Below, one piece after another: positions 33,235-41,398 of a DNA stretch of 64,000 bases (position 1 is its first letter; each line of letters begins with the position of its first letter). The stretch is from Ulvibacterium marinum (lineage in GTDB: Bacteria; Bacteroidota; Bacteroidia; Flavobacteriales; Flavobacteriaceae): contig NZ_RBCJ01000002.1 in NCBI RefSeq assembly GCF_003626755.1, positions 1,054,001-1,118,000 of the forward strand, in the 5' to 3' direction. The position numbers and the translations under genes are program-made. The notes beneath the pieces were generated by a model. That model did not search any database, was not told the origin of the DNA, and was given only the letters and a program-made list of their open reading frames with translations.

Positions 33235-34944
33235 ATGGACGCTATTTTAGAATCTGCCAAAAGCTGGTTGACCGATTTTTTTGATCCTTCCGTTAAAAAA
33301 GAAATCCAATACTTAATTGAAAACGATACCGACGAACTTCAAGACCGTTTCTATAAGAATATGGAGTTCGGTACCGGTGGAATGCGCGGTGTTATGGGCG
33401 TCGGCACCAATCGCATAAACAAATACACTCTAGGGAAAAGTACCCAGGGCCTTAGCAATTACCTTAAAAAAACATATGGCGATAGTGGCATAAAAGTAGT
33501 TATAGCTTATGATTGCCGTCATAATAGTGACACCTTGGCCCGAACCGTGGCAGAGGTATTTGCAGCAAATGGTATCCAAGTATTTTTGTTTTCAGCATTG
33601 CGTACAACCCCGGAGCTATCCTTTGCCGTCCGATACTTAGGTTGCCATGCCGGAGTGGTGTTGACCGCTTCCCACAACCCGCCGGAATATAATGGTTACA
33701 AGGTCTATTGGACAGATGGTGGGCAAATAGTACCTCCCCAGGATGGAGAAATCATCGCCGAAATCAATGCGCTTTCTTTTGAAGATGTCAATTTTAAGGC
33801 CGATGAAAACTTGATCGAGCTTATCGACACCAAGGTGGATGAAGCGTTCATTGAAGCTTCTGTTGCCAATGGGAATTTCAATGCGGCTGGAAAGGATGAT
33901 TTTAAAATTGTCTTTACCGCCTTGCACGGTACTTCCATTACTGCCATTCCAGAGGTCTTGGAACGTTCTGGATATAAAAACGTGACCATCATTGAGGAAC
34001 AGGCCAAACCGGATGGGGATTTCCCCACCGTGGAGTCGCCCAATCCCGAAGAACCGGAAGCACTTTCCATGGCCATCAAAAAAGCGGAGCAAATACAAGC
34101 GGATATGGTAGTCGGCACAGATCCGGACAGTGACCGTTTGGGCATTGCCGTCCGAAACCTTGATGGGGAAATAGAATTGTTGAATGGGAACCAAACCATG
34201 GTCTTGATGACAAAATTTCTCTTGGAAAAACAAAAGGAAAAGGGTTTTAACGGAAATGAATTTGTAGCAACAACCATAGTCTCCACGCCGATGTTGGAAA
34301 AAATGGCGACCGCCTATGGAGTGGAATATAAGACAGCACTCACCGGATTCAAATGGATCGGCAAAATGATCAAGGATTTTCCACAACAGCAATTTGTAGG
34401 TGGTGGCGAAGAAAGTTTTGGTTATATGGTAGGTGATTTTGTCCGCGACAAGGATGCTGTGACCTCTACCCTACTGGCCTGTGAAATTGCCGCTGATGCC
34501 AAGGCCAAAGGAAGCTCTTTTTACAAGGATTTAATCGATTGCTATGTAGATTATGGTTTCTATAAGGAGAAACTGGTCTCCCTAACAAAAAAGGGAATGG
34601 ACGGAGCAGCGGAAATCAAACAAATGATGGTCGATTTTAAGGAAAATCCCGTTAAGGAAATAGATGGTTCCAAGGTGATTATTGTGGATGACTATAACAC
34701 CTCTACTTCCAAAAACCTGGTTACCGGGGAAGTATCAGAAATTGATATTCCAAAATCCAATGTATTGATCTATACCACCGAGGACGGTACGCGAATGGCA
34801 GCACGACCCAGTGGTACCGAACCTAAAATAAAGTTCTACTTCAGCATCAACGCTGCTTTGGACAAAGCGGAAAATTTCAAAAAGGTGAATCAGCAGTTGG
34901 ATACCAAGATAGGCCGTATCCTTAGCGAATTCAATTTGGGTTAA
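33235..34944 (+). CDS. phospho-sugar mutase (phosphoglucomutase/phosphomannomutase)
   Basis: A 569-residue alpha-D-phosphohexomutase of the PgcA-like long group, which interconverts hexose-6-phosphate and hexose-1-phosphate. The active-site serine is Ser146 in TASHNP (144-149). The metal loop GTDPDSDRLG and the C-terminal phosphate clamp RPSGTEPKIKFY are present. The N-terminal FGTGGMRGVMG substrate segment is at 45-55. Glucose versus mannose preference cannot be told. Its stop codon shares one base with the start of the ABC exporter gene. Confidence 0.95.
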   Translation: MDAILESAKSWLTDFFDPSVKKEIQYLIENDTDELQDRFYKNMEFGTGGMRGVMGVGTNRINKYTLGKSTQGLSNYLKKTYGDSGIKVVIAYDCRHNSDTLARTVAEVFAANGIQVFLFSALRTTPELSFAVRYLGCHAGVVLTASHNPPEYNGYKVYWTDGGQIVPPQDGEIIAEINALSFEDVNFKADENLIELIDTKVDEAFIEASVANGNFNAAGKDDFKIVFTALHGTSITAIPEVLERSGYKNVTIIEEQAKPDGDFPTVESPNPEEPEALSMAIKKAEQIQADMVVGTDPDSDRLGIAVRNLDGEIELLNGNQTMVLMTKFLLEKQKEKGFNGNEFVATTIVSTPMLEKMATAYGVEYKTALTGFKWIGKMIKDFPQQQFVGGGEESFGYMVGDFVRDKDAVTSTLLACEIAADAKAKGSSFYKDLIDCYVDYGFYKEKLVSLTKKGMDGAAEIKQMMVDFKENPVKEIDGSKVIIVDDYNTSTSKNLVTGEVSEIDIPKSNVLIYTTEDGTRMAARPSGTEPKIKFYFSINAALDKAENFKKVNQQLDTKIGRILSEFNLG

Positions 34945-36770
34945 TGGAGTATTTCAAAAAAATTCTTCGCTTTGCGAAGCCCTATAAGAAATATGGTTTC
35001 CTTAATATTTTCTTCAATATCCTATATGCCCTGTTCAGCGCGCTCTCCTTTGCTGCTTTGATTCCCATGCTCAACGTCTTGTTCGACAAGACCAAGCAAC
35101 TTACCGAACCTCCCGTTTTTCAAGGAATCGGAAAGGCCAAGGACTATTTCATGGACTATATGAACTACCAGGTCACCCAATATTCCGGCGATGACCAAAT
35201 GAAAGGATTGGTCCTGGTCATAGGTCTGGTATTGACACTCTTTTTATTGAAAAATGTGTTCAACTACCTGGCCATGTATTTTATCACCTTCCTCAGAAAT
35301 GGTGTTTTAAAGGATATTCGCAACAAGATGTATCAAAAAATTACGGAACTACCTATCTCCTACTACTCTGAAAAACGAAAGGGCGATGTAATTGCACGGA
35401 TTACTTCGGATGTCCTGGAAATTCAACATTCCTTCCTTTCGGTCTTGGAGCTTATTGTTCGAGAACCCTTGACAATTTTGTTCACCATTATTGTAATGTT
35501 CCTCATCAGCGTAAAGCTTACACTTTTTGTCTTTATTTTCATTCCCGTTGCAGGGGCCTTGATTTCACGAATAGGAAAATCCCTGAAAAAAAAATCGGAT
35601 CGGGTGCAAAAAGAACAAGGCGAATTCCTGTCTATTGTGGAAGAAACTTTGGGTGGACTTCGGGTGATAAAGGCCTTTAATGCAGAATCACGATTTTATA
35701 AAACATTTAAATCATCCACGGATCGCTTTTTTAGATTTTCCAATACATTATTGAACCGTCAAAACTTGGCCTCGCCCACGGGTGAGTTTTTGGGCATTTT
35801 GGTCATCGGCGTGTTGCTCTGGTTTGGAGGGAAAATGGTTTTGGTGGATGAGACTTTAGACGCCGCTTCCTTTATTGCCTATATGGGATTGGCCTATAAT
35901 ATACTAACTCCGGCCAAGGCCATTAGCAAAGCTTCCTATGGGGTAAAGAAAGGGAATGCCGCAGCGGAGCGCGTATTGGAAGTTCTAGAAACCGAAAATC
36001 CTATTGTTGATACATCGGATGCCCTGGAAAAAACAGACTTCAAAAATGGAATCACCCTAGACAATATCTCCTTTAGATATGAAGACGAATACGTGTTGAA
36101 GAATTTTGAGCTTACTGTACCCAAGGGACATACGGTAGCTTTGGTCGGTCAATCCGGTAGTGGAAAAAGTACCATTGCCAATCTTGTAACCCGTTTCTAT
36201 GATGTAAACGAGGGTGAAATCTCAATAGACGGAATCAACATAAAGGATTTGACCAAAAAATCACTTCGTAACCTAATGGGCCTGGTTACCCAAGATTCCA
36301 TTCTGTTCAACGACACTGTAAAAAGCAACATTTCCATGGGAAAGGAAAACGCTTCGGAACAAGAAATCATTGCGGCTGCAAAGATTGCCAATGCGCATGA
36401 TTTCATTATGGAATTACCGGAAGGGTATGACACCAACATTGGAGATAGTGGCAATAAATTGAGCGGAGGACAAAAACAACGGTTGTCCATTGCCAGAGCA
36501 GTTCTTAAGAATCCACCTATAATGATTTTAGATGAGGCCACTTCCGCGCTGGATACCGAAAGTGAGCGTTTAGTACAGGATGCGTTGGAAAAAATGATGC
36601 GGAACCGTACTTCCATTGTTATTGCCCATAGACTTTCTACCATCCAAAATGCGGACAGTATTGTGGTACTGCAAAAAGGGGAAATCGTTGAGCAAGGTTC
36701 CCACGCCGAATTACTTTCCAAAAAGGGAGTTTACAAGAAATTGGTGGAAATGCAATCCTTGGCTTCCTAG
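34944..36770 (+). CDS. ABC exporter, MsbA-like (fused membrane and ATPase domains)
   Basis: A 608-residue half-transporter: six membrane helices to about residue 330, then an ATPase domain with Walker A GQSGSGKST, signature LSGGQKQR and Walker B IMILDEATSALD, plus the His switch in VIAHRLS. Fused exporters of this type flip lipids or export drugs; MsbA-like lipid A transport is the default guess. The gene starts in the stop codon of the mutase gene (TAATG), so the two are translationally coupled. This is consistent with envelope glycolipid export together with the glycosyltransferase. Confidence 0.94.
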   Translation: MEYFKKILRFAKPYKKYGFLNIFFNILYALFSALSFAALIPMLNVLFDKTKQLTEPPVFQGIGKAKDYFMDYMNYQVTQYSGDDQMKGLVLVIGLVLTLFLLKNVFNYLAMYFITFLRNGVLKDIRNKMYQKITELPISYYSEKRKGDVIARITSDVLEIQHSFLSVLELIVREPLTILFTIIVMFLISVKLTLFVFIFIPVAGALISRIGKSLKKKSDRVQKEQGEFLSIVEETLGGLRVIKAFNAESRFYKTFKSSTDRFFRFSNTLLNRQNLASPTGEFLGILVIGVLLWFGGKMVLVDETLDAASFIAYMGLAYNILTPAKAISKASYGVKKGNAAAERVLEVLETENPIVDTSDALEKTDFKNGITLDNISFRYEDEYVLKNFELTVPKGHTVALVGQSGSGKSTIANLVTRFYDVNEGEISIDGINIKDLTKKSLRNLMGLVTQDSILFNDTVKSNISMGKENASEQEIIAAAKIANAHDFIMELPEGYDTNIGDSGNKLSGGQKQRLSIARAVLKNPPIMILDEATSALDTESERLVQDALEKMMRNRTSIVIAHRLSTIQNADSIVVLQKGEIVEQGSHAELLSKKGVYKKLVEMQSLAS

Positions 36771-36780
36771 ATCCAAAGCG

Positions 36781-36810
36781 GGGAATAGGTTCTGTTCCCT
36801 CTTTTGTCTT
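36781..36810 (+). terminator. weak terminator after the ABC exporter
   Basis: A short GGGAA/TTCCC hairpin is followed by CTTTTGTCTTT. The stem is only 5 bp and the T-run interrupted, so it is a low-confidence call. Confidence 0.35.
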
Positions 36811-36886
36811 TAGAAAGGCAGTTGATCGATAAGCTTAAACCTTTTCCTATTTTTATAGTCCAAAAGACATATCGAAGAAAATTAAT

Positions 36887-37429
36887 TTGATTTCGGAAGA
36901 GACCTTAGTCCAGCAACTAAAACAAAAGGAAACCCAATCCCAGTCCTTTGAGGTGCTTATCAACACCTATAAGGAGAGGCTATACTGGCATATCCGTAGG
37001 ATCGTTTTAAATCATGATGATGCGGACGATGTGTTGCAAAATACCTTCATTAAGGTTTTTAAAAATATTGAAGGGTTTAAAGGCGACAGCAAATTATATT
37101 CATGGATGTACCGTATCGCCACCAATGAGGCATTGACCTTTTTGAAGTCCAAATCGAGAAAATTAGGGCTTAGCGATGTAGAATTGCAGGATCGAATGAT
37201 AGGAAATCTAGAAGCCGATGTGTATTTTGAGGGCGATGAGATTCAACTGAAGTTACAAAAGGCCATTGCGGCTCTACCGGAAAAGCAGAAACTGGTCTTC
37301 AATATGAAATATTTTCAAGAATTGAAATATGAGGAAATCTCAGAAATATTGGAGACCTCCGTGGGCGGACTAAAGGCTTCCTATCACCTCGCTGTAAAAA
37401 AAATAGAGGCATCCCTAAAAGAGAGTTAA
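36887..37429 (+). CDS. ECF-type RNA polymerase sigma factor
   Basis: A 180-residue sigma-70 family factor. Region 2 shows LYWHIRRIVLNHDDADDVLQNTFIKVF (in two parts, about 34-60) and KLYSWMYRIATNEAL; region 4 ends LKYEEISEILETSVGGLKASYHLA, the helix-turn-helix that reads the -35 region. The start is a TTG, because no ATG or GTG precedes region 2 in frame. Two small genes behind it encode an anti-sigma-like protein and a Spy-like exported protein, so envelope stress is the likely signal. Confidence 0.94.
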   Translation: MISEETLVQQLKQKETQSQSFEVLINTYKERLYWHIRRIVLNHDDADDVLQNTFIKVFKNIEGFKGDSKLYSWMYRIATNEALTFLKSKSRKLGLSDVELQDRMIGNLEADVYFEGDEIQLKLQKAIAALPEKQKLVFNMKYFQELKYEEISEILETSVGGLKASYHLAVKKIEASLKES

Positions 37430-37462
37430 ACTTTTTAAAGGGCTACAAGTCAAAATAAAGAC

Positions 37463-37981
37463 ATGGATAAAAAATATAAAAAGCAAGATTTTAAAACCCC
37501 TGAAGGCTACTTTGACAGCTTCACCGATAAGATGAAGCAAAAGCTGTCAGGGGAAGAGATTCATCTACCTGTAAAGGATGGTTTTAGAGTACCTGAAAAC
37601 TATTTTGAAAATCTCAATGAAAAAATAGTCCAAAAAATAGATGAGAAAGACACAAAGGTCATAAAGTTGAGACGTTACATGAAGTTCTATTATGCAGCAG
37701 CTTCAGTTGCTGCAATTCTGGTGTTAGTTTTCGGGTTGCGCTCAAATCAAGATGAGTTTACATTTGAGGATCTGGCCAATTCGGATTTGGAAACCTTTTT
37801 GGAGAACAATGATATAGGACTAAGTTCTTATGAAATAGCCGAGGTCATTTCCGTGGAGGAATTGGAAATCAATGATATTTTGGAAAATCAAATCAACGAC
37901 GAAAACATCATGGAGTATTTGGACGATACCGTGGATGATGTGGATGAACTAAACATAGAATTCGATGAATACGAACAATAG
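37463..37981 (+). CDS. probable anti-sigma factor with one membrane helix
   Basis: A 172-residue protein: a charged cytosolic N-terminal part with two similar GYFDSFTDKM and ENYFENLNEKI segments (about 15-25 and 48-60), one membrane helix near 72-87 and an acidic Glu/Asp-rich C-terminal part. This layout and position behind an ECF sigma gene support an anti-sigma role, although no known anti-sigma motif is present. It overlaps the next gene by 17 bp. Confidence 0.65.
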   Translation: MDKKYKKQDFKTPEGYFDSFTDKMKQKLSGEEIHLPVKDGFRVPENYFENLNEKIVQKIDEKDTKVIKLRRYMKFYYAAASVAAILVLVFGLRSNQDEFTFEDLANSDLETFLENNDIGLSSYEIAEVISVEELEINDILENQINDENIMEYLDDTVDDVDELNIEFDEYEQ

Positions 37982-38417
37982 CATACGGATATTGATCTTG
38001 TTTCTGCTCACAACTACTTTCTTTTATGGGCAGAATAGACCCATTAGGGATAAAATCAAAACACTCAAAGTAGCTTTTATTACGGAGCGCTTAAGTCTGA
38101 CTTCAGAGGAGGCGCAAGTTTTTTGGCCTATTTATAATGAACATGAAGACAAAATTGAGGCCATAAAAAGAAAGGAAAGACGGGAAATTCGCGCAAAGCT
38201 TATGAATTTTGACGAATTGTCCGAAAAGCAGGCCGATGCCCTTCTTAACGATTTGATTGCCTTAGAAAATGAAAAACATCAATTGAATGTAAACTTCATG
38301 GAGAAAATGAGCAAAGCAATTACTTCCAAAAAAACATTTCTACTTATAAAGGCCGAGGAAGACTTTAAAAAACGGTTGCTGAAAGAAATGCGGGACAGAA
38401 GGCGTAGTGGTGGCTAA
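37965..38417 (+). CDS. exported Spy/CpxP-like protein of the ECF operon
   Basis: A 150-residue periplasmic protein: signal peptide to about residue 22 (FFYGQ), then an almost entirely helical, highly charged chain. The segments LSLTSEEAQVFWPIYNEHEDKI and LIALENEKHQL recall the LTxxQ-type helical chaperones and the so-called sensor of ECF sigma factor in Bacteroidota. It would bind misfolded envelope proteins and so signal stress. The overlap with the preceding gene is 17 bp, and the strong terminator at 38446 ends the unit. Confidence 0.8.
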   Translation: MNTNNSIRILILFLLTTTFFYGQNRPIRDKIKTLKVAFITERLSLTSEEAQVFWPIYNEHEDKIEAIKRKERREIRAKLMNFDELSEKQADALLNDLIALENEKHQLNVNFMEKMSKAITSKKTFLLIKAEEDFKKRLLKEMRDRRRSGG

Positions 38418-38445
38418 TGTGAACAAAGAATTCGATGAAAAACGT

Positions 38446-38473
38446 AAAAAGGGCGCTATATAGCGCCCTTTTT
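38446..38473. terminator. intrinsic terminator of the ECF sigma operon
   Basis: The perfect palindrome GGGCGCTATATAGCGCCC (38451-38468) is flanked by AAAAA and TTTTT, a textbook hairpin plus T-run usable in both directions. Confidence 0.9.
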
Positions 38474-38554
38474 AATTAAACCATCCCATCTGGTAACAGT
38501 CAAAAAGATGTAAACCGGACTTGGGAAATTCATCCAAGTCGTAAAATTTATGTT

Positions 38555-38905
38555 ATGAAGAATCTAAAGTTAATTTTACTTATCATGGTATTGTTCGGAA
38601 CCTTAATGACCGTAAATGCCCAAAGAAAGGTAGTCAAGGTATACCCTCGAATCGGTGCGGTGGTAACCACCGTTCATCAACCAAAACTTGTGGTACACAG
38701 AGGTGTTAATTTTCATGTTTCCAATGGGGTCTGGTATCGATTTAGAGGTGGAAGGTATGTGGTCAGTGCGGCTCCAATAGGTGTTACCGTAAGACATCTA
38801 CCAAGAGGGAACAAAGTTGTTCGAATCAATGGAAGGAAGCTGTACAAATACCGAGGTGTTTGGTATACAAAGCATGGTAGGGGCTATAAGATCGTAAATG
38901 TATAA
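38555..38905 (+). CDS. exported DUF6515-like small protein
   Basis: A 116-residue protein with a signal peptide (about 1-22, ending NAQ) and a basic mature part made of two GVWYRFRGGRYVV / GVWYTKHGRGYKIV type units joined by a LPRGNKVVRING linker. This layout fits DUF6515, small Tyr/Gly-rich exported proteins of unknown role. A hairpin with 7-bp arms GACTTGG/CCAAGTC (38518-38540) sits in the presumed leader just upstream. Confidence 0.7.
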   Translation: MKNLKLILLIMVLFGTLMTVNAQRKVVKVYPRIGAVVTTVHQPKLVVHRGVNFHVSNGVWYRFRGGRYVVSAAPIGVTVRHLPRGNKVVRINGRKLYKYRGVWYTKHGRGYKIVNV

Positions 38906-38955
38906 TCGATAGTTCGTTCGGGGCAAAGTGAGGTGTGGTCAATGATAAGACATCC

Positions 38956-39993
38956 TTATTTTGCCCGGAATGATAGTTTTGCTACTCTTCCCTTCCCTGC
39001 AGCATAGGCAATGGAATCATTAAAAAAACGAAACGTATAAAAAGGGACGTCGGATATCGTTTTCCAAGTTTCTCCCCAATCACTGGAATACGATATTCCC
39101 GTAAAGCCAAGGGCTACCATTTCTTTTCCCTTAGAATTGGGGACGAACTGAACACAACTTTTATATGACGGATTTTGCCCATCGGATATCAAGTTCCAGG
39201 TTTCCCCACCATCTTTGGTCATGGCCTTATTTGCCTTATTACTTTCAGGGTCCGTAAAATCACCGCCAAAAACCACGCCCACGCTTTCATCATAAAAATC
39301 AACGGAATAGATTCCCTGGGTAGGTTCCTCACTCAAAAAAGGAGTTTCACGTACCTCCCAAGTCTTGCCTTTATCTGGTGAAAAGTAAATGCGCCCTTCC
39401 GTTGTGGCAATCCAAGTCTTATTTCCCACGATAGCTATATTGGAATTGCTCGCAGCAAATGCCCCTTCACCTTCAATACCTTCTGGTAAAAAGTCACAAG
39501 ACAGCTTATTCCAGGTATTTCCTCCATCCCTGGTAATGATTATGGAAAGGCACCCCTCAACACTATCACCTATGGCAATCCCCTCCAGATTATTCCAAAA
39601 GGTCATCGCATCATAGAAAACGCTTTCTCCCTCCTCTTGGTATACCAGCTCCATCCGACCTTTATCACCTGTCTTGTAAAGCAAGGCCGGATTGGCAACG
39701 GAAAGCATAAAAAAATCCGTGGCCGTATGTGCTACGGCCCTAAACTCAGGGGCAACGGAATCAAAATGTTGAATGTTGGTCCGTACTGTTCCCGTCCTTA
39801 AATCTATAGTTCCAAAAGTTCCCTTATTGGCAGCAAAGGCCAAGCTATTGCCCATGATTTCAATTGCGCGAATACTCAAGGAATCTTCATAAATCACTTC
39901 GATACCGACAGATGCCAACGGCTTTCTTTCTTTTTCTGAGGAACAGGAAAACAACAATGGAAAAATCAAAGCAAATGTAAAGAATCGCATCAT
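38956..39993 (-). CDS. lipid-anchored BNR/Ycf48-like beta-propeller protein
   Basis: A 345-residue exported protein whose signal peptide ends in the lipobox LFSC (lipid Cys). The mature part carries Asp-box motifs of BNR repeats: TRDGGNTWNKL, SPDKGKTWEV, TKDGGETWNLI and SSDWGETWKTI. This is the fold of photosystem stability factor-like and sialidase propellers, but no catalytic residues of sialidases are evident. It is often annotated as oxidoreductase in flavobacteria without support. Start: two adjacent ATGs; the first is used. Confidence 0.85.
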   Translation of the reverse strand: MMRFFTFALIFPLLFSCSSEKERKPLASVGIEVIYEDSLSIRAIEIMGNSLAFAANKGTFGTIDLRTGTVRTNIQHFDSVAPEFRAVAHTATDFFMLSVANPALLYKTGDKGRMELVYQEEGESVFYDAMTFWNNLEGIAIGDSVEGCLSIIITRDGGNTWNKLSCDFLPEGIEGEGAFAASNSNIAIVGNKTWIATTEGRIYFSPDKGKTWEVRETPFLSEEPTQGIYSVDFYDESVGVVFGGDFTDPESNKANKAMTKDGGETWNLISDGQNPSYKSCVQFVPNSKGKEMVALGFTGISYSSDWGETWKTISDVPFYTFRFFNDSIAYAAGKGRVAKLSFRAK

Positions 39994-40035
39994 GATAAAG
40001 TTTCCCAAAAATAAAGGGAATACCTGCTAAAACAA

Positions 40036-40043
40036 TACCTTTG
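40036..40043 (+). promoter_or_regulatory. promoter -7 element for the RsmB-like gene
   Basis: TACCTTTG matches TAnnTTTG exactly and lies 18 bp before the chosen ATG. It overlaps the TTG at 40041, which supports the later start at 40062. Confidence 0.5.
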
Positions 40044-40061
40044 CAGCCTTATTTTTTAAGA

Positions 40062-41273
40062 ATGAAATTGCATAGAAATTTGGTTTTTGCCGTAATCGAC
40101 GCCCTTGATTTGATATTCACCAAAGGCGAATACGCGGACAAGGTGATCGAAAAAACATTGAGGCGAGACAAAAGATGGGGCTCACGGGATAGAGGTTTTA
40201 TTGCGGAGACCACCTACGAAATGGTACGGTATAAACGTCTCTATGCCGAAATTGCCGAGGTAAAGGAACCCTATAGCAGAAGTAACTTATTCCGAATGTG
40301 GGCTGTTTGGGCCGTATTAAAAGGAATTGAACTGCCCGATTGGAAACAAATCGCACCTACCCCGGAACGTCGCATTAAGGGTAAATTTGATGAGCTCTCA
40401 AAAATCAGGAAATACAGGGAATCCATTCCGGACTGGTTGGATGCTCTTGGGGAAAAGGCATTGGGTGAAAAATTATGGACCGCAGAAATAGCGGCCCTAA
40501 ACAAACAAGCCCATGTTGTTTTGAGAGTCAACACGCTTAAAACTACAAAGCCCAAGTTGAAAAGAGAACTTCTAGACGCCGGTATTGTCACGGAACCCAT
40601 AAAGGGGTATCTCGATGCCTTAAAACTACAGGAACGCACCAATGTGTTTAGCTCGGAACCTTTTAAAAATGGATGGTTCGAAGTCCAGGATGCCTCCTCC
40701 CAATTGGTCGGAAATTTTTTGGATGTAAAACCTGGGATTCGTGTTGTGGATGCCTGCGCGGGAGCAGGGGGCAAAACCTTGCACCTAGCCGCATTGATGG
40801 AAAACAAAGGACAACTTATAGCCCTAGATATTTATGACAACAAGCTTAAGGAATTGAAAAGGCGTGCTCGAAGAAATGGCGCTCATAATATTGAACCAAG
40901 GGCAATAGAATCCACTAAGGTCATTAAGAAGCTCTATGGTAGTGCAGACCGTGTCCTCATCGATGCACCATGTACGGGATTGGGTGTTCTTCGTCGCAAT
41001 CCCGATGCAAAATGGAAATTGCGGCCGGAATTTCTTGAAAAAATCACCAAGACCCAAAGAGAAATACTTTTCAGCTATAGCAAAATGGTGAAGTCGGGAG
41101 GTAAATTGGCCTATGTGACCTGCTCAATTCTTCCCGAAGAAAACGAAAAGCAGGTATTCGGTTTTTTGAAATCGGAAGAGGGGAAAGACTTTAATCTTAT
41201 CGAAGAAAAGCATATCTACGCTTCCAAAAGTGGGTTTGATGGGTTTTATATGGCCTTAATGGTCAAAAGATGA
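40062..41273 (+). CDS. RsmB/NOP-family rRNA (cytosine-C5)-methyltransferase
   Basis: A 403-residue RNA m5C methyltransferase. Motif I DACAGAGGKT (SAM binding), the Pro-Cys motif VLIDAPCTGLG and the catalytic TCS in YVTCSILPEEN supply the two active cysteines. The N-terminal part (about 1-130) is a NusB-like RNA-binding region. Likely target is 16S rRNA, as for RsmB, but the exact base is not deducible. Start at ATG 40062; a TTG seven codons upstream overlaps the -7 box. Confidence 0.9.
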   Translation: MKLHRNLVFAVIDALDLIFTKGEYADKVIEKTLRRDKRWGSRDRGFIAETTYEMVRYKRLYAEIAEVKEPYSRSNLFRMWAVWAVLKGIELPDWKQIAPTPERRIKGKFDELSKIRKYRESIPDWLDALGEKALGEKLWTAEIAALNKQAHVVLRVNTLKTTKPKLKRELLDAGIVTEPIKGYLDALKLQERTNVFSSEPFKNGWFEVQDASSQLVGNFLDVKPGIRVVDACAGAGGKTLHLAALMENKGQLIALDIYDNKLKELKRRARRNGAHNIEPRAIESTKVIKKLYGSADRVLIDAPCTGLGVLRRNPDAKWKLRPEFLEKITKTQREILFSYSKMVKSGGKLAYVTCSILPEENEKQVFGFLKSEEGKDFNLIEEKHIYASKSGFDGFYMALMVKR

Positions 41274-41275
41274 GA

Positions 41276-41290
41276 AGACCTGTCAGGTCT
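41276..41290. repeat. palindrome AGACCTGTCAGGTCT
   Basis: A perfect 15-bp palindrome immediately after the methyltransferase stop. I know similar CCTGTCAGGT palindromes as interspersed elements in Bacteroidota spacers. A second half-similar AAACCTGTTAAC lies about 30 bp on. Confidence 0.5.
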
Positions 41291-41358
41291 CCATTGATTA
41301 TCAACAATCCCTATAAAACCTGTTAACTTTTCCCCGAAAAACTTAGCTCAAAAAGGTG

Positions 41359-41366
41359 TAAATTTG
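41359..41366 (+). promoter_or_regulatory. purL promoter -7 element
   Basis: TAAATTTG is an exact TAnnTTTG match, 32 bp before the purL ATG. The -33 region has no TTTG at 19 bp. Confidence 0.5.
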
Positions 41367-41398
41367 TGCTTTCTTAAATCAAACAACTTTTAAGTTCA

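Noticed and set aside
33637-34392. Long minus-strand frame inside the phospho-sugar mutase gene
   Set aside because: It is opposite a highly conserved enzyme; such antisense frames follow from codon bias and the peptide has no motif.
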